A stretch of 64,000 nucleotides of DNA from CAZDIO01 sp964505555 (GCA_964505555.1 CAZDIO010000134.1:1-64000), one strand, 5' to 3'. Positions 18,296 to 26,684 are shown, counted from the stretch's first letter. The notes: generated from the sequence alone by a model not told the origin. Numbers and translations are program-made.

Positions 18296-18895
18296 ATGAT
18301 GACGGTACGTATTGATAATCAACAAACTTTTCAAGATATTGGTCAAATTAAGACGATGCCGGATCTTATCGAGCTTGTGAAGGCGCGAATTGATCCCGAG
18401 CGAATCATTACCGGACTCTCAATCTCTGGACAGGAGCTCTCGGATACCGATTGGCGTGTGCCGCTGAGTGTTCAAGGAGATGCTACACTGGAAGTTACCA
18501 CGGGGACAAAAGAGGAGTATGTAAGCACCCGACTTCAATTTTCTGTTGAATGTATTGCTCATGTTACTAAGGAATTTGATGAGGTAAGCGCTGCTTTTCG
18601 TGGTGGAAATACCGCGGTAGCAAATACAGCGTTTCAGGGAGCAGTGGAAGATCTGCGATCGTTTCTTACCTGGTATGATTCAATCCTTGGATTACTCCCT
18701 GCAAATGTTCAGGGAAAACGCGAAGTGTTTTATAAAGAAGTTGAGAAAGTTTCAGAGATCTGCAAAAAACTTATCGAGCAGCAACTCTATAATTCTTGGT
18801 GGGCAATAAGTGAAACGATCACCAATCAGCTCCAACCACAATTAAAGAGACTCGAATCCATCTGTATGGAAACCAAACAAAGCGCAAATTGTTAA
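18296..18895 (+). CDS. Unknown protein of the flagellar glycosylation block
   Basis: A 199-residue soluble protein of unrecognised family. The first ~80 residues alternate strands and a helix (VRIDNQQTF, DLIELVKARI, IITGLSISGQEL, ATLEVTTG), suggesting a small ubiquitin-like or beta-grasp domain. The rest is helical, with FDEVSAAFRGGNTAVANTAFQGAVEDLRSFLTWYDSIL, reminiscent of the bundle of flagellar chaperones. No signal peptide or membrane segment is present. It follows the GT9 gene by 87 bases on the same strand, so it likely belongs to the same operon. A role as chaperone or adaptor for a flagellar or glycosylation protein is only a guess. ATG 18299 is an equally good start. Confidence 0.7.
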   Translation: MMTVRIDNQQTFQDIGQIKTMPDLIELVKARIDPERIITGLSISGQELSDTDWRVPLSVQGDATLEVTTGTKEEYVSTRLQFSVECIAHVTKEFDEVSAAFRGGNTAVANTAFQGAVEDLRSFLTWYDSILGLLPANVQGKREVFYKEVEKVSEICKKLIEQQLYNSWWAISETITNQLQPQLKRLESICMETKQSANC

Positions 18896-18901
18896 GAATC
18901 G

Positions 18902-19558
18902 TTAACGTTTAACAAGCGCAGCAGTAAATATTTTGTTGGCTTCTGCTCCTTTTTGTCGCAGTGCTTCAAGAAGTCCCGAGAAGTTCTTCTTTCGGATAAT
19001 CTCTCCAAATTCGTGGCGGTGGGTGCTTATTAATCCAACATTTTCGATAATTACATCATACACGCGCCATCCCCCAGGCTCCTGTTTTAATCGATAGTCG
19101 ATAGAGATTTTTTCTTGCTTATCATTGAGAACGACCGTGCGGACAACTGCCTTGTCGTTGAGAACGGTATCGCCTAGATAAGAGACCTCGTGCTTTTCAA
19201 TATCTTTTATCTTATTGATGTATGTTTGAGAGAGACGAGTGCTAAAGAGAGTGACAAATTCTTGTTGCTCCTCTTTTGTTGCTTGATTCCAGCTAGGACC
19301 AACGCTTTTTTTAGCCATCTCCTGGAAGTTAAATACGGGAAAAATTACCTCTTCAATCTTTTTCTCGAGAGAGCTCTCGCTTCTCTTATCTTTCTCTGCG
19401 TGGACAACCGTTCGGATCTGGTCAATCGTTGATCGTACCAGGTCTTCTGCGGTTTCCGCCGTCTCAGATTTGTTTTCTGCTTTGAGTGGAGGAGAGAATA
19501 AGCAGAGTACGTAGATAAAAAATAACGATGAGCACACTTTTGGAAAGAACATATTCAT
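18902..19558 (-). CDS. mlaC: MlaC/Ttg2D-family periplasmic phospholipid-binding protein
   Basis: A 218-residue protein with a signal peptide (to about residue 27, PPLKA) and the MlaC/tolerance Ttg2 pattern: VFNFQEMAKKSVGPSWNQATKEEQQEFVTLFSTRLSQTYINKI, then VVLNDKQEKISIDYRLKQEPGGWRVYDVIIENVGLI. MlaC shuttles phospholipid between the outer-membrane MlaA complex and the MlaFEDB transporter. No other mla gene is nearby, so it is an orphan here. The end is six bases from the convergent 199-residue gene. ATG 19552 is an alternative start two codons in. The assignment to the family is firm; the exact partner is unknown. Confidence 0.88.
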   Translation of the reverse strand: MNMFFPKVCSSLFFIYVLCLFSPPLKAENKSETAETAEDLVRSTIDQIRTVVHAEKDKRSESSLEKKIEEVIFPVFNFQEMAKKSVGPSWNQATKEEQQEFVTLFSTRLSQTYINKIKDIEKHEVSYLGDTVLNDKAVVRTVVLNDKQEKISIDYRLKQEPGGWRVYDVIIENVGLISTHRHEFGEIIRKKNFSGLLEALRQKGAEANKIFTAALVKR

Positions 19559-19661
19559 TATCGGATACCAAATAGTAGGTTTATAAAATCAAAAGTGCAC
19601 AGGGCTTTTAGCATCAAGTATACAAGCTTAACCCAACTAATACGGAAGAAAGATGAAACGT

Positions 19662-19675
19662 ATGATCTAAATCAT
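19662..19675. promoter_or_regulatory. Possible FNR/CRP-family operator
   Basis: ATGATCTAAATCAT is a near-palindrome with TGAT and ATCA half-sites four bases apart, as in FNR sites (TTGAT-N4-ATCAA). It lies about 107 bases upstream of the TonB-dependent receptor start. A single short match; tentative. Confidence 0.3.
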
Positions 19676-19781
19676 GCCCGTGGTTTCTCGACCTATGTAG
19701 TAAGCAAACAGCTTTCTTAGGATCTCACTTCCAGCGAGATAATATTTTATACATTTTTCCTAGTTCAGCAAAAATTAAACT

Positions 19782-21716
19782 ATGTTAGAAACAACGTTAC
19801 TGAATATGCGGAAAAACACGTATAAACTCACCTCTGTAATAGTATTCATTATTACAAACTGTTTTTTCAATACTGCTTTTGCTCAGCAAGCAGAAGAGTC
19901 TTTGGAAATCGATATTGTTCACACGAGCATAGAAGAACTCCTTACAAGAAAAGTTACCTCCGTTACTAAAACCGATGAGCCTCTGTGGGGATCTGCTGCT
20001 GCGATATATGTACTGACGGGGGAGCAGATTCATCGTTCAGGTGCAACAAGTATTCCCGAAGCGCTTCGGCTCGTACCGGGGGTCCAAGTGGCTCGCATTG
20101 ATGCAAATAAGTGGGCGGTTTCAGCGCGAGGATTTAATTCCCGAACTGCTAATAAGTTACTAGTGCTGATTGATGGCAGAAGTGTTTATGACCCACTGTT
20201 TTCAGGAGTTCTCTGGGAGAGTAAAGATGTAATGCTTGAAGATGTCGATCGCATTGAAGTAGTGCGTGGCCCGGGAGGAACGCTGTGGGGAGCAAATGCG
20301 GTAAATGGGGTAATAAACATAATTACCAAACATTCAAAAGACACTCAGGGGGGGCTTTATACTGCTGGTGGAGGAACTGAAGAGCGTGCGTTTGGAGGTG
20401 CTCGTTATGGGGTCAAAACCGGATCTGATTCGTATCTGCGAGTTTATGGAAAGGGACAAAAACGAGATGATGGGTTTATTAAAAACGAGGATACGGACGA
20501 TAGTTCCCAATTTGCTCAGGGGGGATTTCGATTTGACAGTGAATTAGAAGATCGCAGTTCTCTTACCTTTCAAGGTGATGCCTACGAGGGGGAACAGGGA
20601 TTTAAGGATGCAGATACTCAACCTGATCAGGAAACGACGGGGGGAAATTTACTGGTTAATTGGAGTAAGGCACTTGCTGACAACTCTCGTTTGCAAATGC
20701 TTATGTACTGGGACCATACCGAGCTAGATTTTTCTTTTTTGGGGGAACGACGAGATTCGATCGGCTCAAACGTTGAATATCTGTTTTATCTAACCCCTGC
20801 TCAAAAAGTCGTTACCGGGATGCTCTATCGGTACACGAGTGACGACATTCGCAATTCAGAGATGCTGGCATTAGAGCCAGACAGCAGGAGCGATCATCTT
20901 GTTTCTGGTTTTGTTGAAGATACTGTTGAGGTGATTAAAGAGAAGCTTTTTGTCACCTTAGGAACAAAGCTCTCTTATAATGATTACACCGGTTTTGAGA
21001 TCTATCCTACCGCACGCTTTTCCTCGCTGCTGAATGAGAGTAATTCATTTTGGGGAGCGATTTCGCGGTCAGCTCGAGTGCCTTCTCGATTAGAGGATGA
21101 TTTTCGAATTGTTGCTTCTCCGGATCTTGTTTTTACTGGGAACTCTGACCTCGATGCAGAAACACTGATCGCTTATGAACTTGGGTACCGCTCAAAATTA
21201 TCAGAGAAGCTCTATCTCGATTTTGCTACTTTTTACAATGTCTATGATGAACTTGTATCAGTAGAAGGTTTTACCTTAGGAAATAAGTCTGACGGTGATA
21301 CGTATGGAGCTGAATTCTCCGTATCGTGGCAAGCATTACCCCTCTGGCGTCTTGAAGCGGCCTACACCTATTTGCAGATGCAGCTCTCTCTTGATGAATC
21401 AAGTTTAGATAATCCGACAAGTATTGATAGAGTTGAAGGTAATAACCCACAAAATCAATTTAGTGTTCAGTCGCTTTTGGATCTTGGAAGCTCTTGGGAG
21501 TGCGATTTTGCTGTTCGTTATGTTGATAGTCTTCCCGCATTTAACGTAGATAGTTATATCGTTGCCGATCTGCGAGTGGGATATAAAATTACGGATGAAG
21601 TTGAAATTTCCGTTATCGGACAAAATTTGTTTGATAAGCATCATTTTGAACAGGGAGATTCGTTAGCAACCGAGGTAGAGCAGGGCGCTTACGCAAAACT
21701 GCAAGGACGGTTCTAG
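19782..21716 (+). CDS. TonB-dependent outer membrane receptor
   Basis: A 644-residue receptor with a signal peptide (after the second possible start at 19806; ending AFA/QQ), a TonB-box-like region and a plug domain at about residues 65-180 (IPEALRLVPGVQVARID, LVLIDGRSVYDP, VDRIEVVRGPGGTLWGANAVNGVINIITK). A 22-strand barrel follows and ends in the terminal Phe typical of outer-membrane proteins. The ligand cannot be read from sequence. It is first in an overlapping run with yfiR and signalling kinases, so it is probably a signal or nutrient sensor at the outer membrane, not just an uptake channel. Its stop codon overlaps the next gene's GTG (TAGTG). Confidence 0.93.
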   Translation: MLETTLLNMRKNTYKLTSVIVFIITNCFFNTAFAQQAEESLEIDIVHTSIEELLTRKVTSVTKTDEPLWGSAAAIYVLTGEQIHRSGATSIPEALRLVPGVQVARIDANKWAVSARGFNSRTANKLLVLIDGRSVYDPLFSGVLWESKDVMLEDVDRIEVVRGPGGTLWGANAVNGVINIITKHSKDTQGGLYTAGGGTEERAFGGARYGVKTGSDSYLRVYGKGQKRDDGFIKNEDTDDSSQFAQGGFRFDSELEDRSSLTFQGDAYEGEQGFKDADTQPDQETTGGNLLVNWSKALADNSRLQMLMYWDHTELDFSFLGERRDSIGSNVEYLFYLTPAQKVVTGMLYRYTSDDIRNSEMLALEPDSRSDHLVSGFVEDTVEVIKEKLFVTLGTKLSYNDYTGFEIYPTARFSSLLNESNSFWGAISRSARVPSRLEDDFRIVASPDLVFTGNSDLDAETLIAYELGYRSKLSEKLYLDFATFYNVYDELVSVEGFTLGNKSDGDTYGAEFSVSWQALPLWRLEAAYTYLQMQLSLDESSLDNPTSIDRVEGNNPQNQFSVQSLLDLGSSWECDFAVRYVDSLPAFNVDSYIVADLRVGYKITDEVEISVIGQNLFDKHHFEQGDSLATEVEQGAYAKLQGRF

Positions 21717-22282
21717 TGTTTCGAAGAAGTAGGTATCTAGGGATTTCTCTCTATTTCCTGATATGGTTGGGGATTCCGGAAGGTGTTTCTGGACAACAAA
21801 CAGCGCAAGATTTTTATCCATCTCTTGAATATCAGATTAAAGCCTCGCTCTTATACAATTTCTTAAATTTTATTCAGTGGCCCCCTAAAAATTCACAAGA
21901 TCACGAGACAACATTTCATCTTTGTATCCTAGGACGAAATCGTTTTGGAAGAGCTTTGAAACCGCTTGAACAAGAGATAGTTCAAGGGAGAAAGATCGAA
22001 CTTGCGTATTTCGAAGAAGCCAAGTTGGATGAAATTAAAAATTGCGATGTTTTGTTTTTTAGTAAAAACGGCAACCCTCAAGCAAGCACTCTCTCACAGT
22101 TAGGGGGCTTCAGTATTCTGACGATTGGAGAAACACAAGACTTCTTGGATCAGGGGGGGATGATCAGCCTTTTAATTGAAGATGAAAAAGTGGTTTTTGA
22201 TATTAATCGTCGTGCGGCACTTGATGCTCGTTTGGATATAAGCTCCAAGTTGCTTCGTATTGCACGTCGAGTAAGAGAATGA
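21716..22282 (+). CDS. yfiR: YfiR-family periplasmic protein (DUF4154)
   Basis: A 188-residue exported protein (signal peptide to about residue 27) with the YfiR pattern: YQIKASLLYNFLNFIQWP near residue 40, then FHLCILGRNRFGRAL, CDVLFFSKNG, ILTIGETQDFLDQGGMISLLIEDEKVVFDINRRAAL. In Pseudomonas, YfiR is the periplasmic repressor of YfiN, binding its CHASE8-type sensor region. Here it starts with GTG overlapping the stop of the TonB receptor and is followed by a kinase that carries a CHASE8-like domain. It therefore is probably the link between outer membrane receptor and kinase. Family membership is firm; the regulatory partner is inferred. Confidence 0.9.
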   Translation: MFRRSRYLGISLYFLIWLGIPEGVSGQQTAQDFYPSLEYQIKASLLYNFLNFIQWPPKNSQDHETTFHLCILGRNRFGRALKPLEQEIVQGRKIELAYFEEAKLDEIKNCDVLFFSKNGNPQASTLSQLGGFSILTIGETQDFLDQGGMISLLIEDEKVVFDINRRAALDARLDISSKLLRIARRVRE

Positions 22283-22307
22283 AGCCAAGTGTTTAAGGAA
22301 GTATTGA

Positions 22308-23738
22308 ATGCGCTTTCAATGGTTTCAAAAGCTTTCTATTCGATGGAAGCTCACGCTAATTATTATTGGAGTGACCACGGTTATATCTATTTCACAGATT
22401 ATGGCGTTTAATATTTATGACTCTCAAACATTTCGAGAATCTAAACGTTTGAGAGTTCGCGCTTTAGCTGAAGTGGTAAGTATGAATAGTATTTCAGCAC
22501 TTGTTTTTGGTGACAGAAACGATGCTTTAGAAATAATAGGCTCTCTTCGCGCTTCTCCTACAATCCGTGTGGCGTACTTACTAAATAAAGATGGTGGACT
22601 TTTTGCGGAATATCTTCGAGAAGGTGAAAAGCTCTCTGTCCCACTACTGGTTCCAAAAAAGGAGGTGGAGTATTTTGAAGAAGATAGATTTGTATTGGTT
22701 CGAAACATTTTTATGGGAAAAGATCAGGTTGGCTCTATATATGTCGATGCCGATCTTCAGGATTTGAAAAAGAGACAAAATGATGGAATTCTTCTTGGGG
22801 TCATAGTTGGCGCAACATCTCTTGTGGCGTCTTCTCTCTTAGCGCTGTGGTTTCAAAAAACGCTTACAAATCCAATTAACAGTTTAGTTCAGACAATACA
22901 GCGGATCCGATCAAATAATACTTATCACGCTCGTGCTCCAAAACTCTCAGAAGATGAGTTTGGAGTGCTTGTGTCAGGTTTTAACCATATGCTCAGTGAG
23001 ATCGAGGAGCGTGATCGAAGGCTTGCTGAGCAAGTAAAAAAGCTTGAACTTGTCAACAAGGAGCTTGATCAATTTGTTTACGTAGCATCTCATGATCTTA
23101 AAGCGCCGCTTCGAGGAGTTGATAACCTTTCTCATCTCATTGCAAAAGAAACGGCTCATCTACTAGAGCCAGAAAAGCGAGAATATCTCGATCTCATTCA
23201 AAATAGAGTACAAAGAATGGAAAAGCTGCTCGATGATCTGCTAGCGTATTCTCGTGTAGGGAAGATGCAAGCTCGAGTAGAAAAAGTTGATTGTAATGTT
23301 TTAATTGTTGATATTGTAGAACTCTTATCTGCTCCCCCGGGCTTTTCTATCTGCGCGCAGGAACTCCCATGTTTCAATACGTATAAGACCCCCCTTGAAC
23401 AAGTTTTTAGAAATCTTATTAATAATGCAGTGAAGCATCATAACCGTTTAGATGGAAAAATAATTGTTACTTCATTGGAGCAAGAGAAGTTTTATGAGTT
23501 TATTGTGAGTGATGATGGTCCCGGAATATCTTCGCGATATCATGATAAAATTTTTCAAATGTTTCAGACCCTCCGACCTCGAGATGAAGTTGAGGGAAGT
23601 GGAATGGGGCTTGCGCTTGTAAAAAAGATAATCGAGGAACAGAAGGGGGAGGTATGGGTGGAGTCATCAGAAGGCGAAGGAGCTCAATTTCATTTTACAT
23701 GGCCAAAGATAAACCAGAGGACGCCGAATGAGATATAA
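22308..23738 (+). CDS. Membrane histidine kinase with CHASE8-like sensor and HAMP
   Basis: A 476-residue kinase. Transmembrane helix 1 is ~13-33, a periplasmic domain ~35-155 resembles CHASE8 (ALVFGDRNDALEIIGSLRASPTIRVAYLLNKDG), helix 2 is ~161-182, HAMP ~183-238, a short coiled coil, then HisKA with phospho-acceptor His262 (VASHDLKAPLRG) and HATPase_c (NLINNAVKHH, DDGPGIS, GSGMGLALVKKI). CHASE8 is the domain of YfiN that YfiR controls, and here the output is a kinase instead of a diguanylate cyclase. The HisKA subtype is the one found in phytochrome-like kinases. It overlaps the next response regulator gene by 11 bases, which is likely its partner. An AAGGAAG site precedes ATG 22308. Confidence 0.9.
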   Translation: MRFQWFQKLSIRWKLTLIIIGVTTVISISQIMAFNIYDSQTFRESKRLRVRALAEVVSMNSISALVFGDRNDALEIIGSLRASPTIRVAYLLNKDGGLFAEYLREGEKLSVPLLVPKKEVEYFEEDRFVLVRNIFMGKDQVGSIYVDADLQDLKKRQNDGILLGVIVGATSLVASSLLALWFQKTLTNPINSLVQTIQRIRSNNTYHARAPKLSEDEFGVLVSGFNHMLSEIEERDRRLAEQVKKLELVNKELDQFVYVASHDLKAPLRGVDNLSHLIAKETAHLLEPEKREYLDLIQNRVQRMEKLLDDLLAYSRVGKMQARVEKVDCNVLIVDIVELLSAPPGFSICAQELPCFNTYKTPLEQVFRNLINNAVKHHNRLDGKIIVTSLEQEKFYEFIVSDDGPGISSRYHDKIFQMFQTLRPRDEVEGSGMGLALVKKIIEEQKGEVWVESSEGEGAQFHFTWPKINQRTPNEI

Positions 23739-24171
23739 AAATGTTAATATCTTACTTGTTGATGACGATCTTGTAGATGTGGTTGGTATTAAAACGGCAC
23801 TTGAAGAGAGTGGAGTAGCTAATCCGGTGTATGTTGCCAGTGATGGGGTCATAGCGTTAGAAATGCTTCGAGGAACGGGAAAGACAAAACTTCTTCCTTA
23901 TCCGTTTCTTATTTTGCTTGATCTCAATATGCCCCGGATGAATGGAATTGAATTTCTCAAGGAACTTCGAGCTGATAAGGACTTCCATGACACGATAGTA
24001 TTTGTTCTGACAACATCCAATGAAGATAAAGATAAAATAGCAGCCTACGAATTTAATATCGCTGGGTATATGTTAAAATCGGAGGTCGGAGAGGATTTTG
24101 TAAGGCTTATTAGCTTACTGAAAGAGTTTAAAATCTTAATTCAGTTTCCAGTAAAATCTCTTCAGGAATGA
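23728..24171 (+). CDS. Rcp1/CheY-like single-domain response regulator
   Basis: A 147-residue receiver domain with the acidic cluster VDDDLVD (residues 11-16), phospho-acceptor Asp65 (LILLDLNMP), Thr near 95 and Lys117 (GYMLKS). The PRMNGIEFLKEL segment and length fit the Rcp1 group of regulators that serve phytochrome-type kinases. There is no output domain, so it probably works by protein contact or as a phosphorelay carrier to the downstream regulator-kinase. It starts within the end of the kinase gene, strong evidence for co-translation. Confidence 0.92.
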   Translation: MRYKNVNILLVDDDLVDVVGIKTALEESGVANPVYVASDGVIALEMLRGTGKTKLLPYPFLILLDLNMPRMNGIEFLKELRADKDFHDTIVFVLTTSNEDKDKIAAYEFNIAGYMLKSEVGEDFVRLISLLKEFKILIQFPVKSLQE

Positions 24172-24194
24172 AATTATAGTAAATTCGGTCTTAT

Positions 24195-25316
24195 ATGAAT
24201 ATTTTACTTATCGATGATGACAAAGTAGACCGCATCTTCGTTCGAGAAATGCTTGTTGATCGATATGAGGTTTTCGAAGCGGAAACGGGAGTTGCTGCTG
24301 AGTGCCATCTTATGAGTCAACAAATTAATTGTGTGCTTCTTGATTATGTGATTCCAGGAACTGATTCGCTTATGCTGTTACGAGAAATGGTAGATCGACA
24401 ATATCCTGTAATTTTGCTGACTGGGGAGGGAAATGAAGAAGTGGCAGTTTCTGCAATGAAACAGGGAGCAATTGATTATCTTAAAAAGAGCAAGCTCTCA
24501 CGTGAGTTGCTTTTGAAAACTATTTCAACTGCCATAGAGACAATAGATCTTAAGCGACAGTTGGGGGAGAAGCAACGAGAAGTTTTTATTATCAATGGTA
24601 AACTGGAAGAGAAAATTGAGGAGCTTCAATCTTTGAATCGAGATTTAGAAAGTTTTGTGCATATCGCAGCGCATGACCTTCGTGAGCCTATAAAAAATCT
24701 TTGTAGTTATTGCGATCTCCTTGAATATGAAATGCCTACAAGTGTATCTCCTCGATCTCATGAATACATGGGAGCAATACGACGAAGTGCCGTGAGATTA
24801 TCATCACTTATCGATGATCTCCGAGCATTAACACGGGTGGTTTATACAAAGGTAGAGAAAGATCGCCTAGCACTCAACACGATTCTTGATGATGTTCTTA
24901 GTGATTTTAATGCTCAGGTGCAAGATCGCTCTGTTGAAATTCGTAAAAAAGGTCTTCCTGAAATAGAAGGCTATCATCCACTCGTCAGAGAGCTATACCG
25001 AAATCTTGTTAGTAATGCATTAAAGTATGGAGCAGAAAAGGATCTTTGCATTGACTTTACCTCAGAACAGGTTGGTAAAACCATCATTCTTGGAGTTCGA
25101 AATAATGGCTCTACGATATCACCAGAAGAGGTGGAAAAGGTTTTTCAGCCATTTTATCGACTTTCAAATAGTAGAGACAAAGAAGGGACGGGGATGGGGC
25201 TTGCTCTCTGTAAAAAAATAATTGAACGTCACAGCGGAAAGATTTGGGTGGAAAGTGAGGGATTTAATGTTCATGTAAAATTCATTTTGGATGGTCATGA
25301 TGATCAGCTGCAATAA
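24195..25316 (+). CDS. Response regulator-histidine kinase hybrid (REC-HisKA-HATPase)
   Basis: A 373-residue soluble protein. Residues 1-120 are a receiver domain (LLIDDDKVDR, Asp50 in VLLDYVIPG, conserved Lys in DYLKKSK), followed by a coiled coil (~125-150) and a HisKA domain with His160 (HIAAHDLREPIKN). A HATPase domain (NLVSNALKYG, GTGMGLALCKKI, GKIWVES) completes it. A phosphorylated receiver would drive a second kinase, forming a relay. It has no membrane segment or other sensor domain. It overlaps the next response regulator by 26 bases, and the upstream regulator is 23 bases away. Confidence 0.9.
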   Translation: MNILLIDDDKVDRIFVREMLVDRYEVFEAETGVAAECHLMSQQINCVLLDYVIPGTDSLMLLREMVDRQYPVILLTGEGNEEVAVSAMKQGAIDYLKKSKLSRELLLKTISTAIETIDLKRQLGEKQREVFIINGKLEEKIEELQSLNRDLESFVHIAAHDLREPIKNLCSYCDLLEYEMPTSVSPRSHEYMGAIRRSAVRLSSLIDDLRALTRVVYTKVEKDRLALNTILDDVLSDFNAQVQDRSVEIRKKGLPEIEGYHPLVRELYRNLVSNALKYGAEKDLCIDFTSEQVGKTIILGVRNNGSTISPEEVEKVFQPFYRLSNSRDKEGTGMGLALCKKIIERHSGKIWVESEGFNVHVKFILDGHDDQLQ

Positions 25317-25722
25317 TGTCAAATTAAAAGGAGAGGGACCGGTAGTGGTTGTTGATGATAATCCAGATTCACTGCGGCTTGCTCGTTTTGTTTTTGAGCA
25401 ATCAATAATTCGCAATAAACTTCTGTTGTTTGAGAGTGGCGCAGCTTTATTAATGTACTTACAAGGAGTAAAGGCGGGGAAATCTGAACCGCCATCAATG
25501 GTGCTTCTTGATATAAATATGCCGCCTCCAAATGGGCATGAAACGTTGCAGATTATTAGAGCTGAGGAAGTTTTTCAGAGCAGCCCCCCAATTGTAATGC
25601 TTACCGCATCAAACGATCAGAGTGACCTTGATCGTTCGAAAGAAGCAGGAGCAGATGGTTACCAGGTTAAGCCGTTTGAAGTTAAAGATTATATATATTT
25701 TCTTAATTCCTTAGCCCCGTAG
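25291..25722 (+). CDS. Single-domain response regulator (end of relay)
   Basis: A 143-residue receiver with the acidic pair (VVVDDNPD), phospho-acceptor Asp74 (VLLDINMPPPNGHETL), Thr near 109 (VMLTASNDQSD) and the conserved Lys (GYQVKPF). No output domain is attached. The start is unclear: ATG 25291, 25297 or 25300 all lie inside the preceding hybrid kinase gene, and none has a strong ribosome site. Position at the end of the overlapping operon suggests it is the final acceptor of the relay. The target is not in the window. Confidence 0.88.
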   Translation: MVMMISCNNVKLKGEGPVVVVDDNPDSLRLARFVFEQSIIRNKLLLFESGAALLMYLQGVKAGKSEPPSMVLLDINMPPPNGHETLQIIRAEEVFQSSPPIVMLTASNDQSDLDRSKEAGADGYQVKPFEVKDYIYFLNSLAP

Positions 25723-25793
25723 AGCTTCCACGCTTGGGGAATGAATGGTTACACTGCTTGTCGCCATATCTCGCGCACATCAGAGATGGTTGT

Positions 25794-26684
25794 TTATTTC
25801 GTTTGAGATTTTGGACTGGGGAAGGCACTGTAATTACAGTATGCGCGGACATCGCAATTTTTGCATTTGTAATAATCAGGTGCTGGAGCCGCGGGAAGTC
25901 CATCCATGATCGACCACATCTCTTCAAGCAGTGAATCAAGCCAACGTTGTTTGGCTTCGGTGTTTTTAATCTTTACTGAACGCACATTTTCTCCAAGGAG
26001 AAGCACGCCGTAAGGAGGACGCCTCCCCTCTATATTTTCAACCAGTCGCAGGTGCATGAGAAGCTGAACGACATGCCGATCGCGAACCTGTTTACTCAGT
26101 GGTTTCCTGTCGACAGGAATAATAAAGTTTCCATCTCGCATCAGGGCATCGGGTTTACTTGAGAGCCCTAATTGCGGAGAGAAATATCGTTTCGAAGGGA
26201 GATACTCACTTCCTTTAAGGGCGATGACTTCAGTTTTTTCTGTAAAACCAGAACGCTGCTCAATGGTTTTACTTCGTCGGTCAAAAAGATCCCATACAAA
26301 AATTAGCGCTCCAAGAATCAAAAGTGGAAGAACAACTTCCAAAGGAAGTTCCCGAGAATGGTGCTCGCTCAGTTCACGAAGAACATTTTGGTAGTTCGAG
26401 CCTTTGTCAGAACGAAATGCCGAATATTTTTGATCAAGAACAAAAGTGACAATGACGACAGCAACGAGAAGAAAGTAGGCGACCTTCGCGTATCTCTTTA
26501 ATTGTCTTGATAAGTCGTGTTCAATAACCCATTCTTCACGTAGTTTTTTTCCGGCGTTTTCGGTCTCATCTTGAGACTTCGTTCCATGTCCAAAGTATTT
26601 TAGACGCCACGCCTCGGGACAGACAACGTAATTACTTACGTCATTTGCTCCAATTACCCGACCCTTTTGTGACTCACCATTCAT
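25794..26684 (-). CDS. Cas4-like PD-(D/E)XK nuclease with inserted transmembrane hairpin
   Basis: A 296-residue protein. The N-terminal part has Cys22 (DVSNYVVCPEAWRLKYFG). The centre and end have GLSSKPDALMRDGNFIIPVDRKPLSKQVRDRHVVQLLMHLR, giving catalytic Asp179, Asp192 and Lys194 of the PD-(D/E)XK core and a Q-rich helix. The end carries CKNCDVRAYC (Cys274, 277, 283), so four cysteines could hold an Fe-S cluster as in Cas4/AddB. Between the first helix and the core are two hydrophobic segments (~69-83, ~118-132) with a ~35-residue loop. The motif I region GKKLREEW lacks the usual His. There is no CRISPR array or cas gene nearby. ATG 26684 is chosen over TTG 26696. Confidence 0.72.
   Translation of the reverse strand: MNGESQKGRVIGANDVSNYVVCPEAWRLKYFGHGTKSQDETENAGKKLREEWVIEHDLSRQLKRYAKVAYFLLVAVVIVTFVLDQKYSAFRSDKGSNYQNVLRELSEHHSRELPLEVVLPLLILGALIFVWDLFDRRSKTIEQRSGFTEKTEVIALKGSEYLPSKRYFSPQLGLSSKPDALMRDGNFIIPVDRKPLSKQVRDRHVVQLLMHLRLVENIEGRRPPYGVLLLGENVRSVKIKNTEAKQRWLDSLLEEMWSIMDGLPAAPAPDYYKCKNCDVRAYCNYSAFPSPKSQTK

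Noticed and set aside
25794..26684. CRISPR-Cas association of the Cas4-like gene
   Set aside because: No repeat-spacer array and no other cas gene are found; the match is to the nuclease fold only.
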